From an uncultured Lachnospiraceae bacterium (GTDB taxonomy: Bacteria > Bacillota > Clostridia > Lachnospirales > Lachnospiraceae): a DNA stretch of 64,000 bases. The notes under the pieces are model-generated. The model had not been told where the DNA came from, made no database searches, and saw nothing but the letters and a program-made list of their open reading frames with translations. Position 1 is the stretch's first letter. The number at the start of each line of letters is the position of its first letter. Shown piece by piece: positions 1 to 8,822 of the stretch. The stretch is taken from contig CATKXY010000008.1 of the NCBI GenBank assembly GCA_949840915.1, positions 48,240 to 112,239 on the forward strand, in the 5' to 3' direction. The position numbers and the translations under genes are program-made.

Positions 1-1
1 C

Positions 2-898
2 ACAGTGAAAAAGCATTCCGACAACGAGGCTTCCACGCCGTTGAAGGACAATAACGGCAATCAGCTCTATGTGCTTGAGAATGACAAATACAGGCAGGCT
101 GTATGCGCGGACTATTACAAAGACGGTGTGAAATTCTTCAAGCGGGGCGAGACAAAATATACCGGATGGCAGACCATTGACGGCAAAGTTTATTTCTTTG
201 ACGCGTCGGGCAAAAAGGTGACGGGCGAACAGGTCATTCAGGGCGCGAAATATACCTTCGACAGCGACGGTGTGCTGGTGACAGGATCCGGGACGATGGG
301 GATTGACGTGTCCAAGCACAACGGGACCATCGACTGGAACGCCGTGAAGAATTCCGGTGTGTCCTATGTGATCATTCGGTGCGGTTACCGCGGATATACT
401 CAGGGATCGCTGATTATAGACCCGAAATTTGAGCAGAATATTAAGGGAGCCACGGCGGCAGGCCTGAAGGTCGGGGTCTATTTCTTCAGTCAGGCGGTTG
501 ACGAGGTGGAAGCGGTGGAAGAGGCGTCCTTTGTTCTGGATGCCGTCAAGGGATATCGTATTTCATATCCGATCTTTTTGGATGTGGAGTACAGCGGGGC
601 AGCCGGCCATAAGGGCCGGGCGGACAATCTGAGCCGGGCCGAGAGAACCGCAGTCTGCAAGGCGTTCTGTGCCACGATCAGCTCGGGAGGTTATACGGCG
701 GGCATTTATGCCAATAAGACCTGGCTGGAATCCATGCTGGATCCCGGGCAGCTGAGCGCCCATAAGATTTGGCTGGCTCAGTATGCGGCAGCGCCCACTT
801 ACGGCGGCAGATATGACCTGTGGCAGTACAAGTCCACCGGAAAGGTCAGCGGTATCAGCGGCAATGTGGATATGAATCTCAGTTATATGGGATATTAA
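2..898 (+). CDS. GH25 muramidase with cell-wall-binding repeats (5' end outside window)
   Basis: Hydrolyses the beta-1,4 bond of peptidoglycan (lysozyme type), outside the membrane. Numbering from the GTG at position 5, residues about 45-90 hold aromatic/glycine cell-wall-binding repeats (GWQTIDGKVYFF, then a second degenerate unit). A GH25 domain follows from residue 99 (GIDVSKHNG, Asp101) to the end, with the DxE pair Asp193/Glu195 in FLDVE and a WQY motif near the C-terminus. The frame is open to the first base and the GTG has no ribosome binding site in view, so the protein very probably starts upstream and its signal peptide is not visible. It sits 66 bp before rmlB. A second GH25 gene follows at 3.0 kb, so wall cleavage and polysaccharide assembly are linked here. 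The family call is firm; the true length is unknown. Confidence 0.88.
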   Translation, partial: TVKKHSDNEASTPLKDNNGNQLYVLENDKYRQAVCADYYKDGVKFFKRGETKYTGWQTIDGKVYFFDASGKKVTGEQVIQGAKYTFDSDGVLVTGSGTMGIDVSKHNGTIDWNAVKNSGVSYVIIRCGYRGYTQGSLIIDPKFEQNIKGATAAGLKVGVYFFSQAVDEVEAVEEASFVLDAVKGYRISYPIFLDVEYSGAAGHKGRADNLSRAERTAVCKAFCATISSGGYTAGIYANKTWLESMLDPGQLSAHKIWLAQYAAAPTYGGRYDLWQYKSTGKVSGISGNVDMNLSYMGY

Positions 899-964
899 GC
901 CCGGATGTAAACATCAAAAAGGATTGATTTGGGCACGCGTGAGAGCGTGCAGAAAGGAAAGAGG

Positions 965-2050
965 ATGAGGACGTATCTTGTGACCGGAGGAGCAGGATTT
1001 ATCGGCTCTAATTATATTCATTATATGTTTGGAAAATACGGAGATACCATACGGATCATCAATGTGGATGCCCTGACTTATGCGGGTAATCTGGAGAACC
1101 TGAAGGCTGTGGAGAATCTTGACAATTACACCTTTGTGCGGGCGGATATCTGCGATAAGGAGGCTATTGCCAGGATCTTTGCCGAGAACGACATCGACAG
1201 GGTGGTGCATTTTGCTGCGGAGAGCCATGTGGACAGAAGCATCCGTAATCCCGAGGTGTTCGTGCAGACCAATGTGCTGGGCACTGCCGTGATGCTCAAC
1301 TGCGCCAAGGATGCGTGGGAGCTGCCGGACGGCAGCTTTAAGGCGGGTAAGAAGTTCCTGCATGTGTCTACGGACGAGGTGTACGGGAGTCTGCCCGAGG
1401 ACGAGGATGCGTTTTTCTATGAGACTACGCCTTATGATCCCCACAGTCCCTATTCCGCCAGCAAGGCCAGCTCGGATATGCTGGTGAAGGCATATATGGA
1501 CACCTATAAATTCCCGGCAAACATCACCAACTGCTCCAACAATTACGGCCCTTATCAGTTTCCCGAGAAATTCATCCCGCTGATGATCAACAATGCGCTG
1601 CAGGGTAGAAAGCTTCCGGTTTATGGCGATGGCAAAAATGTCCGCGACTGGCTGTATGTGGAGGATCATGCAAAGGCCATCGATATGGTGCAGGAGCAGG
1701 GCAGACTTTTTGAGGTCTACAATATCGGAGGACATAATGAGAAGCAGAATATAGAGATCCTTCACATTATTCTGGAAACGCTGCAGGAGATGCTGCCGGA
1801 GGGCGACCCGAGGAAGGCTTTGGTGAGCGAGGAGCTGATCACCTATGTGGAGGACCGCAAGGGACATGACCGCAGATATGCCATTGCGCCGGACAAGATC
1901 AGATCCGAGATCGGATGGGAGCCTGAGACGATGTTCAAGGATGGCATCCGAAAGACCATCGCCTGGTTCTTCGAGCATGAGGAATGGATGAAGAATGTCA
2001 CCAGCGGGGACTATCAGAAGTATTATGACGATATGTACGGCAACGGCTGA
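965..2050 (+). CDS. rmlB: dTDP-glucose 4,6-dehydratase
   Basis: Converts dTDP-glucose to dTDP-4-keto-6-deoxyglucose, the second step of dTDP-L-rhamnose synthesis, in the cytoplasm with bound NAD. The N-terminal Rossmann motif is TGGAGFIGS (residues 7-15). The catalytic segment STDEVYG and the YSASK Tyr-Lys pair (about residue 163) are present, as is the NNYGPYQFPEK sugar-binding stretch. Length (361 aa) is normal. The ATG at 965 is chosen because it follows an AAGGAAAGAGG ribosome binding site; the TTG at 929 would add 12 unrelated residues. It is first in the run rmlB, rmlA, GH25, rmlC. Confidence 0.96.
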   Translation: MRTYLVTGGAGFIGSNYIHYMFGKYGDTIRIINVDALTYAGNLENLKAVENLDNYTFVRADICDKEAIARIFAENDIDRVVHFAAESHVDRSIRNPEVFVQTNVLGTAVMLNCAKDAWELPDGSFKAGKKFLHVSTDEVYGSLPEDEDAFFYETTPYDPHSPYSASKASSDMLVKAYMDTYKFPANITNCSNNYGPYQFPEKFIPLMINNALQGRKLPVYGDGKNVRDWLYVEDHAKAIDMVQEQGRLFEVYNIGGHNEKQNIEILHIILETLQEMLPEGDPRKALVSEELITYVEDRKGHDRRYAIAPDKIRSEIGWEPETMFKDGIRKTIAWFFEHEEWMKNVTSGDYQKYYDDMYGNG

Positions 2051-2097
2051 GGATGGCCGGAGTGTGCATATAAATGCAGATGAGTGCAGAGAAAACG

Positions 2098-2127
2098 GAC
2101 TTTTTCGGGCATGGTTTCGGAAAAGTC
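2098..2127 (+). other. Stem-loop between rmlB and rmlA
   Basis: GACTTTTTCG pairs with CGGAAAAGTC across a 10-base loop, with one T-G wobble. A mixed T-rich stretch (TATCTTTGCTTTT) follows rather than a clean U-run. It could be a weak terminator or an mRNA processing/attenuation hairpin that sets the rmlB to rmlA ratio. The rest of the 121-bp gap shows nothing clear. Confidence 0.45.
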
Positions 2128-2171
2128 TATCTTTGCTTTTATGAAATCGAATGACAAACGGGAGGAAAACA

Positions 2172-3041
2172 ATGAAAGGTATTATTTTGGCGGGCGGTTC
2201 GGGTACCAGACTGTATCCTTTGACCAAGGCGATCTCAAAGCAGATCATGCCTGTATATGACAAGCCCATGATTTATTATCCGCTCTCGACTCTGATGCTG
2301 GCAGGTATCAGGGAGGTGCTGATCATTTCAACGCCAAGGGATCTGCCTGTATTTGAGGAGCTTTTAGGAGACGGAAAGCAGCTGGGAATGACATTTTCCT
2401 ACGCTGTGCAGGAGAGTCCCAGAGGACTTGCGGATGCTTTCATCATTGGCGAGGAATTTATCGGTACGGACAGGGTGGCGCTGGTACTGGGCGATAATAT
2501 CTTTTACGGACAGAGCTTTTCACGGGTGCTCCGGGAAGTGGCGTCCAGGGAGAAGGGGGCCACGATCTTTGGCTATTATGTGAGAGATCCCAGAGAGTAC
2601 GGCGTTGTGGAATTTGACGAGGAGGGGAGGGCGCTCTCCATTGAGGAAAAGCCGGAGAAACCGAAGTCTAATTATGCGGTGCCCGGATTGTATTTTTATG
2701 ACAATGATGTGGTGGAGATTGCGAAGCAGGTGAAGCCTTCCGCCAGAGGGGAGATCGAGATCACCAGCATCAATAATGAGTATCTCAGACGGGGGACGCT
2801 GATGGTACAGCAGCTTGGACGCGGTTTCGCCTGGCTGGACACGGGCAATCACGATGCGCTTCTGGACGCGGCGGACTTTGTGGCGGCATTTCAGAAGAGG
2901 CAGGGACTTTACATCTCCTGTATTGAGGAGATTGCATTCAAGAGGGGATTTATCGACAGAGAACAACTGCTGGCGCTGGCGGAGCCCCTGATGAAGACCA
3001 ATTACGGCAAGTATCTGACAGAGGTGGCAAATGGACTCTAA
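2172..3041 (+). CDS. rmlA: Glucose-1-phosphate thymidylyltransferase
   Basis: Makes dTDP-glucose from glucose-1-phosphate and dTTP, the first committed step to dTDP-rhamnose. The nucleotide-binding signature [13 protein letters not shown] is at residues 6-18, followed by [23 protein letters not shown] and the [19 protein letters not shown] region, as expected for RmlA. Length (289 aa) is typical. The ATG at 2172 lies just after GGGAGGAAAAC; the upstream ATG at 2151 has no such site. Its 3' end overlaps the start of the next GH25 gene by 11 bp, so the two are co-transcribed. Its substrate can come from the phosphoglucomutase encoded at 16.5 kb. Confidence 0.96.
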   Translation: MKGIILAGGSGTRLYPLTKAISKQIMPVYDKPMIYYPLSTLMLAGIREVLIISTPRDLPVFEELLGDGKQLGMTFSYAVQESPRGLADAFIIGEEFIGTDRVALVLGDNIFYGQSFSRVLREVASREKGATIFGYYVRDPREYGVVEFDEEGRALSIEEKPEKPKSNYAVPGLYFYDNDVVEIAKQVKPSARGEIEITSINNEYLRRGTLMVQQLGRGFAWLDTGNHDALLDAADFVAAFQKRQGLYISCIEEIAFKRGFIDREQLLALAEPLMKTNYGKYLTEVANGL

Positions 3042-4332
3042 ATTGCAGAAAATCGCCATTCTCTCCAGTCTGGCGGCAATTTTGGTGGTGACGCTGGCGG
3101 TGCTGTTTACCAATCTGGATACCGCTCCGCCCAGAGTGCCGGCGGAAAAGGAGACCGAGACGGAGACGGAGGAGAACGGGCAGCAGGTAAATATCGGACA
3201 GATCGGCGATGACCTGAAGGCCTTTGAATATGACGACAGCTTTTTTGACCCCGAGCTCAATTCGGTTCTTGAGGCAGCCAAGGATATGAGCAACAGACTG
3301 TCTCTGGTGGTGACCTCCGTGGAAAAGGATCTGCGCATTCAGGTGGTGGACAATGAGGGAGTTCCCGTAAGCGGCAGCAGTTTCTTTGTGGAGCTGGCCA
3401 GGCTTGCCGAGAACGAAGGAGAACTCGGGGGGCAGGCGCCCTCCGGTCAGGACGGCTCCTATAAGGATCTGGATAAGGACGGCGTCATCTATATCGGGGA
3501 TCTCGAGGCGGGAGAGTATTCCGTGAAGCTGGCTCCCATCAGCGGCTACAAGGTACCTGTCAGCCGGACGCGGGTGCGGGTGAAGGACAAGGTGGAGTAT
3601 CTGGCCATCGAGGACATCTCGCTTTTGATTAAGACAGAGGATGAAGTAGATGCGGCTGCAGAGGACAGCGGTGTGCGGGATGCGCTGGCGGATGCGGATA
3701 AGACCGAGATGACAGATCTCAAAGCCTTCTCCGGCAAGACCAAGGCGGGTATCGACGTGTCCAAGTGGAACGGAGATATCGATTGGGACAAGGTCAAGAA
3801 TGCCGGTGTGGAATTTGCCATTGTGCGTGCGGGATACCGGGGTTCCGTCACGGGAAGTCTTGTGCAGGATATTTACTTTGAAGACAATATGAAGGGGGCG
3901 GCAGTCTCCGGCATACCCGTGGGAGTCTACTTCTTTACCCAGGCCACCAATGAGGTGGAGGCGGTGGAGGAGGCCTCGGCTGTGTTGAGCTGGGTGCGGG
4001 AGTATGACATTACCTATCCTATTTTCATCGATACGGAGGGAGCGGGCGGAAACGGACGTGCGGACGGTCTGGGTATTGATATGCGCACGCTGGTGTGCGA
4101 GGCGTTCTGCCGCACCATCGAGAACGCGGGTTACCAGGCGGGTGTATATGCCAGCCGCAACTGGTATAACAATAATCTGCACACCCAGAGACTGGAGGAC
4201 TATTATATCTGGCTTGCGGAGTACCGCAGCGCACCTTTGTATCAGGGGTATTACCGGATGTGGCAGTACAGCTCCAAGGGCCGCATCGACGGTATCGACG
4301 GCAATGTAGATATGAACATTATGTATGAATAG
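3031..4332 (+). CDS. Membrane-anchored GH25 muramidase with Cna-B-like domain
   Basis: A 433-aa cell-surface peptidoglycan hydrolase. Residues 7-27 form one N-terminal membrane segment, followed by an acidic T/E linker (residues about 37-47). Residues about 90-195 look like a Cna-B/SpaA-type beta-sandwich ([36 protein letters not shown]). The GH25 domain starts at residue 240 (GIDVSKWNG, Asp242), has the catalytic DxE pair Asp334/Glu336 in FIDTE, and ends in WQYSSKG...NVDMN. The start is set by a GAGGTGG site inside the end of rmlA. The stop lies just before rmlC, so a muramidase is embedded between two rhamnose-precursor genes. The GH25 call is firm; the beta-sandwich assignment is from pattern only. 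Confidence 0.9.
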   Translation: MDSKLQKIAILSSLAAILVVTLAVLFTNLDTAPPRVPAEKETETETEENGQQVNIGQIGDDLKAFEYDDSFFDPELNSVLEAAKDMSNRLSLVVTSVEKDLRIQVVDNEGVPVSGSSFFVELARLAENEGELGGQAPSGQDGSYKDLDKDGVIYIGDLEAGEYSVKLAPISGYKVPVSRTRVRVKDKVEYLAIEDISLLIKTEDEVDAAAEDSGVRDALADADKTEMTDLKAFSGKTKAGIDVSKWNGDIDWDKVKNAGVEFAIVRAGYRGSVTGSLVQDIYFEDNMKGAAVSGIPVGVYFFTQATNEVEAVEEASAVLSWVREYDITYPIFIDTEGAGGNGRADGLGIDMRTLVCEAFCRTIENAGYQAGVYASRNWYNNNLHTQRLEDYYIWLAEYRSAPLYQGYYRMWQYSSKGRIDGIDGNVDMNIMYE

Positions 4333-4345
4333 AGAGGAGTGTACC

Positions 4346-4906
4346 ATGGGACAGATTACAGTGGAAACATGCGAAATTGAGGGCTTGAAGATCATTACGC
4401 CCAAGGTGTTCGGAGATGCGAGAGGGTATTTCATGGAGACCTATCACTATGAGGACTATAAGGCGGCGGGGATTCCCGAGGTCTTTGTGCAGGACAATCA
4501 GTCCGCCTCCAAGAGAGGTGTACTCAGAGGTCTGCATTTTCAGAAGGAATTTCCGCAGGACAAGCTGGTGCGGGTCATCAGAGGCGAGGTATTTGATGTG
4601 GCGGTGGATCTGCGGGAGGATTCCAAGACCTTTGGAAAGTGGTATGGCATCGTGTTGTCCGAGGAGAACAAAAAGCAGTTCTTTATTCCCAAACAGTTTG
4701 CCCACGGTTATCTGGTATTGTCCGAGTATGCGGAGTTCTGCTATAAATGCTCTGACTTTTATCATCCCGGGGACGACGGCGGTATTCGCTATAATGACCC
4801 CGAGATCGGTATTGACTGGCCCATCACGGAGGATATGGAGCTTTTGATGGTTGAGCGGGATATAAACTGGGGCGGTTTGAAGGAGTATCGGGAGAATAAA
4901 GCGTGA
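4346..4906 (+). CDS. rmlC: dTDP-4-dehydrorhamnose 3,5-epimerase
   Basis: Epimerises dTDP-4-keto-6-deoxyglucose at C3 and C5 to the L-rhamno form in the cytoplasm. The cupin signatures are all visible: FGDARGYFMETYH, QDNQSASKRGVLRGLHFQ (catalytic His in RGLHFQ), VFDVAVDLR, FIPKQFAHGYLVLSE and YHPGDDGGIRYNDP. Length (186 aa) is normal. The ATG at 4346 follows GAGAGGAG; the ATG at 4325 would start inside the stop region of the preceding gene. The next enzyme, RmlD, is not encoded anywhere in the window. The gene runs straight into the exporter permease gene. Confidence 0.96.
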   Translation: MGQITVETCEIEGLKIITPKVFGDARGYFMETYHYEDYKAAGIPEVFVQDNQSASKRGVLRGLHFQKEFPQDKLVRVIRGEVFDVAVDLREDSKTFGKWYGIVLSEENKKQFFIPKQFAHGYLVLSEYAEFCYKCSDFYHPGDDGGIRYNDPEIGIDWPITEDMELLMVERDINWGGLKEYRENKA

Positions 4907-4913
4907 AAAGGAT

Positions 4914-5909
4914 ATGGTCATTGGCATGAGGATCAATAAAAAAGGCGGCATTACCTTATTTATAGCGGCGGCGTTTCTTCTGGCGGCAGTCATCCTGCTA
5001 CATAGCAACCCGGATGCCGACCCGGGGCAGGAGCTGCTCAAAAAGGGGATATCCGTTATAGCGATACTGGCTTCCTGCCTTGTTTTTGTCAGGTGGTATG
5101 ACAAGTTTACCGTGCTTCCGGTGGAGCTTTGGCAGAACAGGCATCTCATCTGGAAGCTTGCAAAGAATGATTTTAAGAAGCGCTATGCGGGTTCTTATCT
5201 GGGGGGCTTCTGGGCTATGGCTCAGCCGGTGGTCACAGTGGGTATGTACTATGTGGTATTCGATGTCATCATGGGCGGCAATGCCAGCAGAACGGCTGCG
5301 GACGTGCCTTTCGTCCTGTTTTTGACGGCGGGACTGGTACCCTGGTTTTTCTTCAGCGAAGCCTTGAATAATGGAACCAACGCTCTCCGGGAATACAATT
5401 ATCTGGTGAAAAAGGTGGTTTTTAAAATAAGTGTGCTGCCCATCATCAAGGTGATTGCGGCGACCTTCATCCATGCCTTTTTTATTCTGGTTTTACTGGC
5501 AGTAGCCGCTGTCTATGGGCATTATCCGAGTGTCTACACCCTTCAGCTGTTTTATTACAGCGCCTGTCTGTTCGTCTTTGTGCTGGCTCTTAGTTATACC
5601 ACCTGCGCAGTGGTGGTGTTCTTCAAGGACTTATCCCAGATCATCGGGATTGCCCTGCAGATCGGTATGTGGGCCACTCCTATTCTGTGGGATATCAATA
5701 CTTTGGGGAGCAATAAGTGGATCGGTGTTTTGAAGCTGAATCCGTTGGTCTATATCGTGAACGGATACCGCAGTGCGGTCTATGGGAGACAATGGTTTTT
5801 TGAGGACTTTTTCTCCACGATGTATTTCTGGATCGTGACGGTGGTGCTGTTTGGCATGGGGGCGTTGATCTTCAAGCGATTGAAGGTACATTTTGCGGAT
5901 GTATTATAA
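4914..5909 (+). CDS. Polysaccharide ABC exporter permease (Wzm/TagG/RfbA type)
   Basis: Channel-forming permease of an ABC-2 exporter that moves a lipid-linked polysaccharide across the cytoplasmic membrane. The protein is 331 aa with two N-terminal hydrophobic segments (residues about 10-65) before the ABC-2 core. The core begins at about residue 70 with WQNRHLIWKLAKNDFKKRYAGSYLG, the amphipathic gate-helix motif of Wzm/TagG proteins, and has six predicted membrane helices. The two extra N-terminal segments are unusual. Start is uncertain between 4914 and 4926: the AAAAGG stretch is only 2 bases from the first and 14 from the second. Its partner ATPase is the Wzt-like gene at 7.48 kb; a DUF6056 gene separates them. 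Confidence 0.9.
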   Translation: MVIGMRINKKGGITLFIAAAFLLAAVILLHSNPDADPGQELLKKGISVIAILASCLVFVRWYDKFTVLPVELWQNRHLIWKLAKNDFKKRYAGSYLGGFWAMAQPVVTVGMYYVVFDVIMGGNASRTAADVPFVLFLTAGLVPWFFFSEALNNGTNALREYNYLVKKVVFKISVLPIIKVIAATFIHAFFILVLLAVAAVYGHYPSVYTLQLFYYSACLFVFVLALSYTTCAVVVFFKDLSQIIGIALQIGMWATPILWDINTLGSNKWIGVLKLNPLVYIVNGYRSAVYGRQWFFEDFFSTMYFWIVTVVLFGMGALIFKRLKVHFADVL

Positions 5910-5930
5910 GTTAAAAATCAGAGGTATGAT

Positions 5931-7421
5931 ATGAAGGACTGGATCAGAAAGATTGCCGGGTGGCGACCGGGGCCGGGGCTGTATGCGGCGGGGGCAGCGG
6001 CAGCGCTGCTGTTGCTGTTGTATCCGCTTATCCGGCTGGCGGTTTATTCGGTGCCCTGGTACGATGATTATAATTATGGCAGATATGCTAGGACAGCTAT
6101 GGAGGCGGCCGGTCCCTCGCTGGGAAGCGCGCTGAAAGGTGCGGCAGAGTGTATCAGGATTTCCTGGTATGCCTGGCAGGGGACTTACAGTTCTATTTGG
6201 TTCATGGTTCTGATGCCGGGAATCTGGGGTGAGCAGTATTATCGCTTCGGGCCGATCTTTTTGATCCTGTTGCTGACCTTTGCCGTATTTGTGCTGGTGT
6301 ATACGGTTCTGCGGGATGTGCTGAAGGCGGACCGGGTACACGCGGCCGGGCTTTCGGCAGTCAGCGCGGCGATGGCGGTAGTGCTGCTCCACACGGCCCA
6401 GGCCGGGCTTTACTGGTACAATGGCGGAGTACATTATGTGGGGATGCATGCGTTTGCCATGCTGCTCGCGGCATCTGCCGTGAGCATGATCTGCGCGGAG
6501 CAGGGCTGGAAGCGGGGCATGGGAGCCTTTTTGGGCACGGTGCTGTCTCTGGTGGTGGCCGGAGGAAACTATGTCACCTGTCTGCAGGGGTTGCTGCTGC
6601 TTCTCAGCATTGGGGGAGTGGGATGTCTGCTCCGCAGGCGCCAGACTCTTTATATGCTGCCCATGCTGGCAGTCTATGCAGGCGGTTTTGTCCTGAATGT
6701 GACTGCACCGGGCAATGACAAGCGTGCGGCCAGTTATGAGGGCTGGGGCATGTCTCCGGCAAAGGCAGTGTTTTATTCTTTTGTGGAGGGCGGGAAGCAT
6801 CTCTGGGAGTTCACGGGATGGATGACATTAGTGCTGCTTCTCTTGATGCTGCCCATGATTTGGTATATCGTAAAGCGCACCCGTTTTTCCTTCCGTTATC
6901 CGGTGCTGGTGAGCCTGTGGTCGGTGTGTCTGTATGCCACGGGCTTTACGCCCAGTCTGTATTCCATGGGGCATGGCGGGCTGGACAGAACCTTGAATGC
7001 GGTGAAACTGACATGGCAGCTTCTTCTGGTTTTGAATCTGGTCTATTGGTGCGGCTGGCTTGGTAGGCGGAAACGGAACGATGCGAGAATGTGCCGCTGG
7101 TGGTTTTATCCGCTTGTTGCGGCAGGGGTGCTGCTGTCATTTTGGGCGGAGCCGAACAAAGCGGGTTCGTTTTCTTCTTATGGGGCATATTATTATATTT
7201 CCACAGGGGAAGCCAATAATTTTTATCAGGAGTATCTGGCCCGGGTGGAGATTTTAAAGAGTGATGAGCCTGTGGCGGTGCTAGTTCCCTATCACTGGAA
7301 GCCGTGGCTGATCTGCATGGGAGATCTGTCTGACGACCCTGAGAATGAGTCCAATCGCGCCGTGGAGGCATGGTACGGAAAGGACGCTGTTATCTGCGCG
7401 GAGCCGGTACGGCCGCAGTGA
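5931..7421 (+). CDS. DUF6056-family polytopic membrane protein
   Basis: A 496-aa integral membrane protein with about 10-12 hydrophobic segments, starting at residues 17-37. The extracytoplasmic motif PWYDDYNYG follows the first helix, and TAPGNDKR lies in the middle; both are typical of the DUF6056 family, often seen in surface polysaccharide clusters. The fold and the acidic motif after helix 1 resemble GT-C glycosyltransferases, but no activity can be assigned. The ATG follows an AGAGG site. The gene sits between the Wzm-like permease and its ATPase, so a role in modifying or handling the exported polymer is an inference from position. Confidence 0.72.
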   Translation: MKDWIRKIAGWRPGPGLYAAGAAAALLLLLYPLIRLAVYSVPWYDDYNYGRYARTAMEAAGPSLGSALKGAAECIRISWYAWQGTYSSIWFMVLMPGIWGEQYYRFGPIFLILLLTFAVFVLVYTVLRDVLKADRVHAAGLSAVSAAMAVVLLHTAQAGLYWYNGGVHYVGMHAFAMLLAASAVSMICAEQGWKRGMGAFLGTVLSLVVAGGNYVTCLQGLLLLLSIGGVGCLLRRRQTLYMLPMLAVYAGGFVLNVTAPGNDKRAASYEGWGMSPAKAVFYSFVEGGKHLWEFTGWMTLVLLLLMLPMIWYIVKRTRFSFRYPVLVSLWSVCLYATGFTPSLYSMGHGGLDRTLNAVKLTWQLLLVLNLVYWCGWLGRRKRNDARMCRWWFYPLVAAGVLLSFWAEPNKAGSFSSYGAYYYISTGEANNFYQEYLARVEILKSDEPVAVLVPYHWKPWLICMGDLSDDPENESNRAVEAWYGKDAVICAEPVRPQ

Positions 7422-7483
7422 CAGGATCAGGCTGCGGGTCAGGCTAAATGACGGGGAAGAGTATGAGAGACGGAGAAGAGAAT

Positions 7484-8812
7484 ATGGAGAGACAGGCAGA
7501 GATCGCCATCGCGGTGAAGGATGTCCGAAAAGTCTATAAATTGTATGATAAGCCCCAGGACCGGGTGAAGGAAGCGCTGGGGTTTGGCGGAAAGAAGAAT
7601 CACAAGCTGCATTATGCTTTAAACGGCGTCAGCATGAATATCTATCGCGGGGAGACGGTGGGGATCATCGGAACCAACGGCTCCGGCAAGTCCACGATCC
7701 TGAAGATTATCACCGGAGTGCTCAATCCCACCGGGGGGGAGGTCGCGGTGGATGGCCGCATCTCCGCACTGCTGGAGCTGGGGGCCGGTTTTAATCAGGA
7801 GTACAACGGAATCGAGAATGTTTATCTCAACGGTACCATGATGGGTTTTTCCCAGAAGGAGATCGACGCGAAGCTGCCGTCCATTCTGGAGTTCGCGGAT
7901 ATCGGGGATTATGTGTATCAGCCGGTGAAAACGTATTCCAGCGGTATGTTTGTGCGGCTGGCATTTGCGGTGGCCATCAATATTGAGCCGGAGATCCTGA
8001 TTGTGGATGAGGCGCTGTCCGTGGGGGATGTGTTTTTTCAGGCGAAATGTTATCATAAATTTGAAGAGTTCAAGCAGATGGGCAAGACCATTGTGTTTGT
8101 CAGCCATGATCTGAGCAGCATCAGCAAGTATTGTGACAGGGTATTTTTGTTGAACAAGGGCAGTCTTCTGGGGGATGGCAGTCCCAGGGAGATGATAGAC
8201 GCCTATAAGCGTGTGCTGGTGGGACAGTATGAGATTCCCGAGGACAGCGGGCGGCAGAATCTGCTGGAGGATGAGGAGCTTCAGGCGGCGGCAAAGGGAC
8301 TGAATCCCGAATTACAGGAATACGGCACCGGACAGGCTGAGGTTCTGGAGTATTATCTGACGGACGACAAGGGAGTTAGAACTACTGCGGTGATCAAGGG
8401 TACGGAGTTTGCCGTGCATATGCGGGTGCGTTTTAAAGAAATGCTTCCCGGGCCCATTTTTGCGTTTTCTTTTAAAAATGTGCAGGGAACGGAGATCACA
8501 GGCACCAATTCCATGATTGAGCGCGCGTTTCTGGAGCCGGGCAGGCCGGGGCAGGTCAAGGATGTGACTTTTACTCAGAAGATGAGTCTGCAGGGCGGCG
8601 AATACTTGCTCTCTCTGGGAGTGACGGGATATAACGGGGATGTTTTTGAGGTATATCACAGATTGTATGACGCGCTGAATATTACGGTGGTATCAGACAA
8701 AAATACGGTGGGATACTATGATATGGATTCATCGGTGAAGGTAACGGACGTGGAGGCTGCGGAGGGCGCTGCGGATCATGACAGGGTCGTGCCCTTTATG
8801 AAGAAGGCATAG
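7484..8812 (+). CDS. Polysaccharide exporter ATPase with C-terminal Wzt domain
   Basis: Nucleotide-binding subunit that powers polysaccharide export with the 4.9-kb permease. The ABC domain covers about residues 5-240: Walker A GTNGSGKST (63-71), the Wzt/TagH-type sequence ALLELGAGFNQEYNGIEN, signature YSSGM, Walker B ILIVDEALS and VSHD. About residues 280-430 form an extra beta-sandwich (AEVLEYYLTDDKG, FEMRVRFK-like strands, GGEYLLSLG) matching the Wzt C-terminal carbohydrate-recognition domain. In O9a-type systems that domain reads the terminal modification of the finished chain. The ATG at 7484 has GGAG 8 bases upstream; 7463 and 7448 are possible in-frame starts. The next gene encodes a candidate terminal-modification enzyme. 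Confidence 0.92.
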   Translation: MERQAEIAIAVKDVRKVYKLYDKPQDRVKEALGFGGKKNHKLHYALNGVSMNIYRGETVGIIGTNGSGKSTILKIITGVLNPTGGEVAVDGRISALLELGAGFNQEYNGIENVYLNGTMMGFSQKEIDAKLPSILEFADIGDYVYQPVKTYSSGMFVRLAFAVAINIEPEILIVDEALSVGDVFFQAKCYHKFEEFKQMGKTIVFVSHDLSSISKYCDRVFLLNKGSLLGDGSPREMIDAYKRVLVGQYEIPEDSGRQNLLEDEELQAAAKGLNPELQEYGTGQAEVLEYYLTDDKGVRTTAVIKGTEFAVHMRVRFKEMLPGPIFAFSFKNVQGTEITGTNSMIERAFLEPGRPGQVKDVTFTQKMSLQGGEYLLSLGVTGYNGDVFEVYHRLYDALNITVVSDKNTVGYYDMDSSVKVTDVEAAEGAADHDRVVPFMKKA

Positions 8813-8822
8813 GAGACAGGCT

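Noticed and set aside
914..2269. 451-codon open frame on the minus strand opposite rmlB
   Set aside because: It is a shadow of rmlB and the start of rmlA, which have full family motifs. The predicted product matches nothing and has no ribosome binding site.
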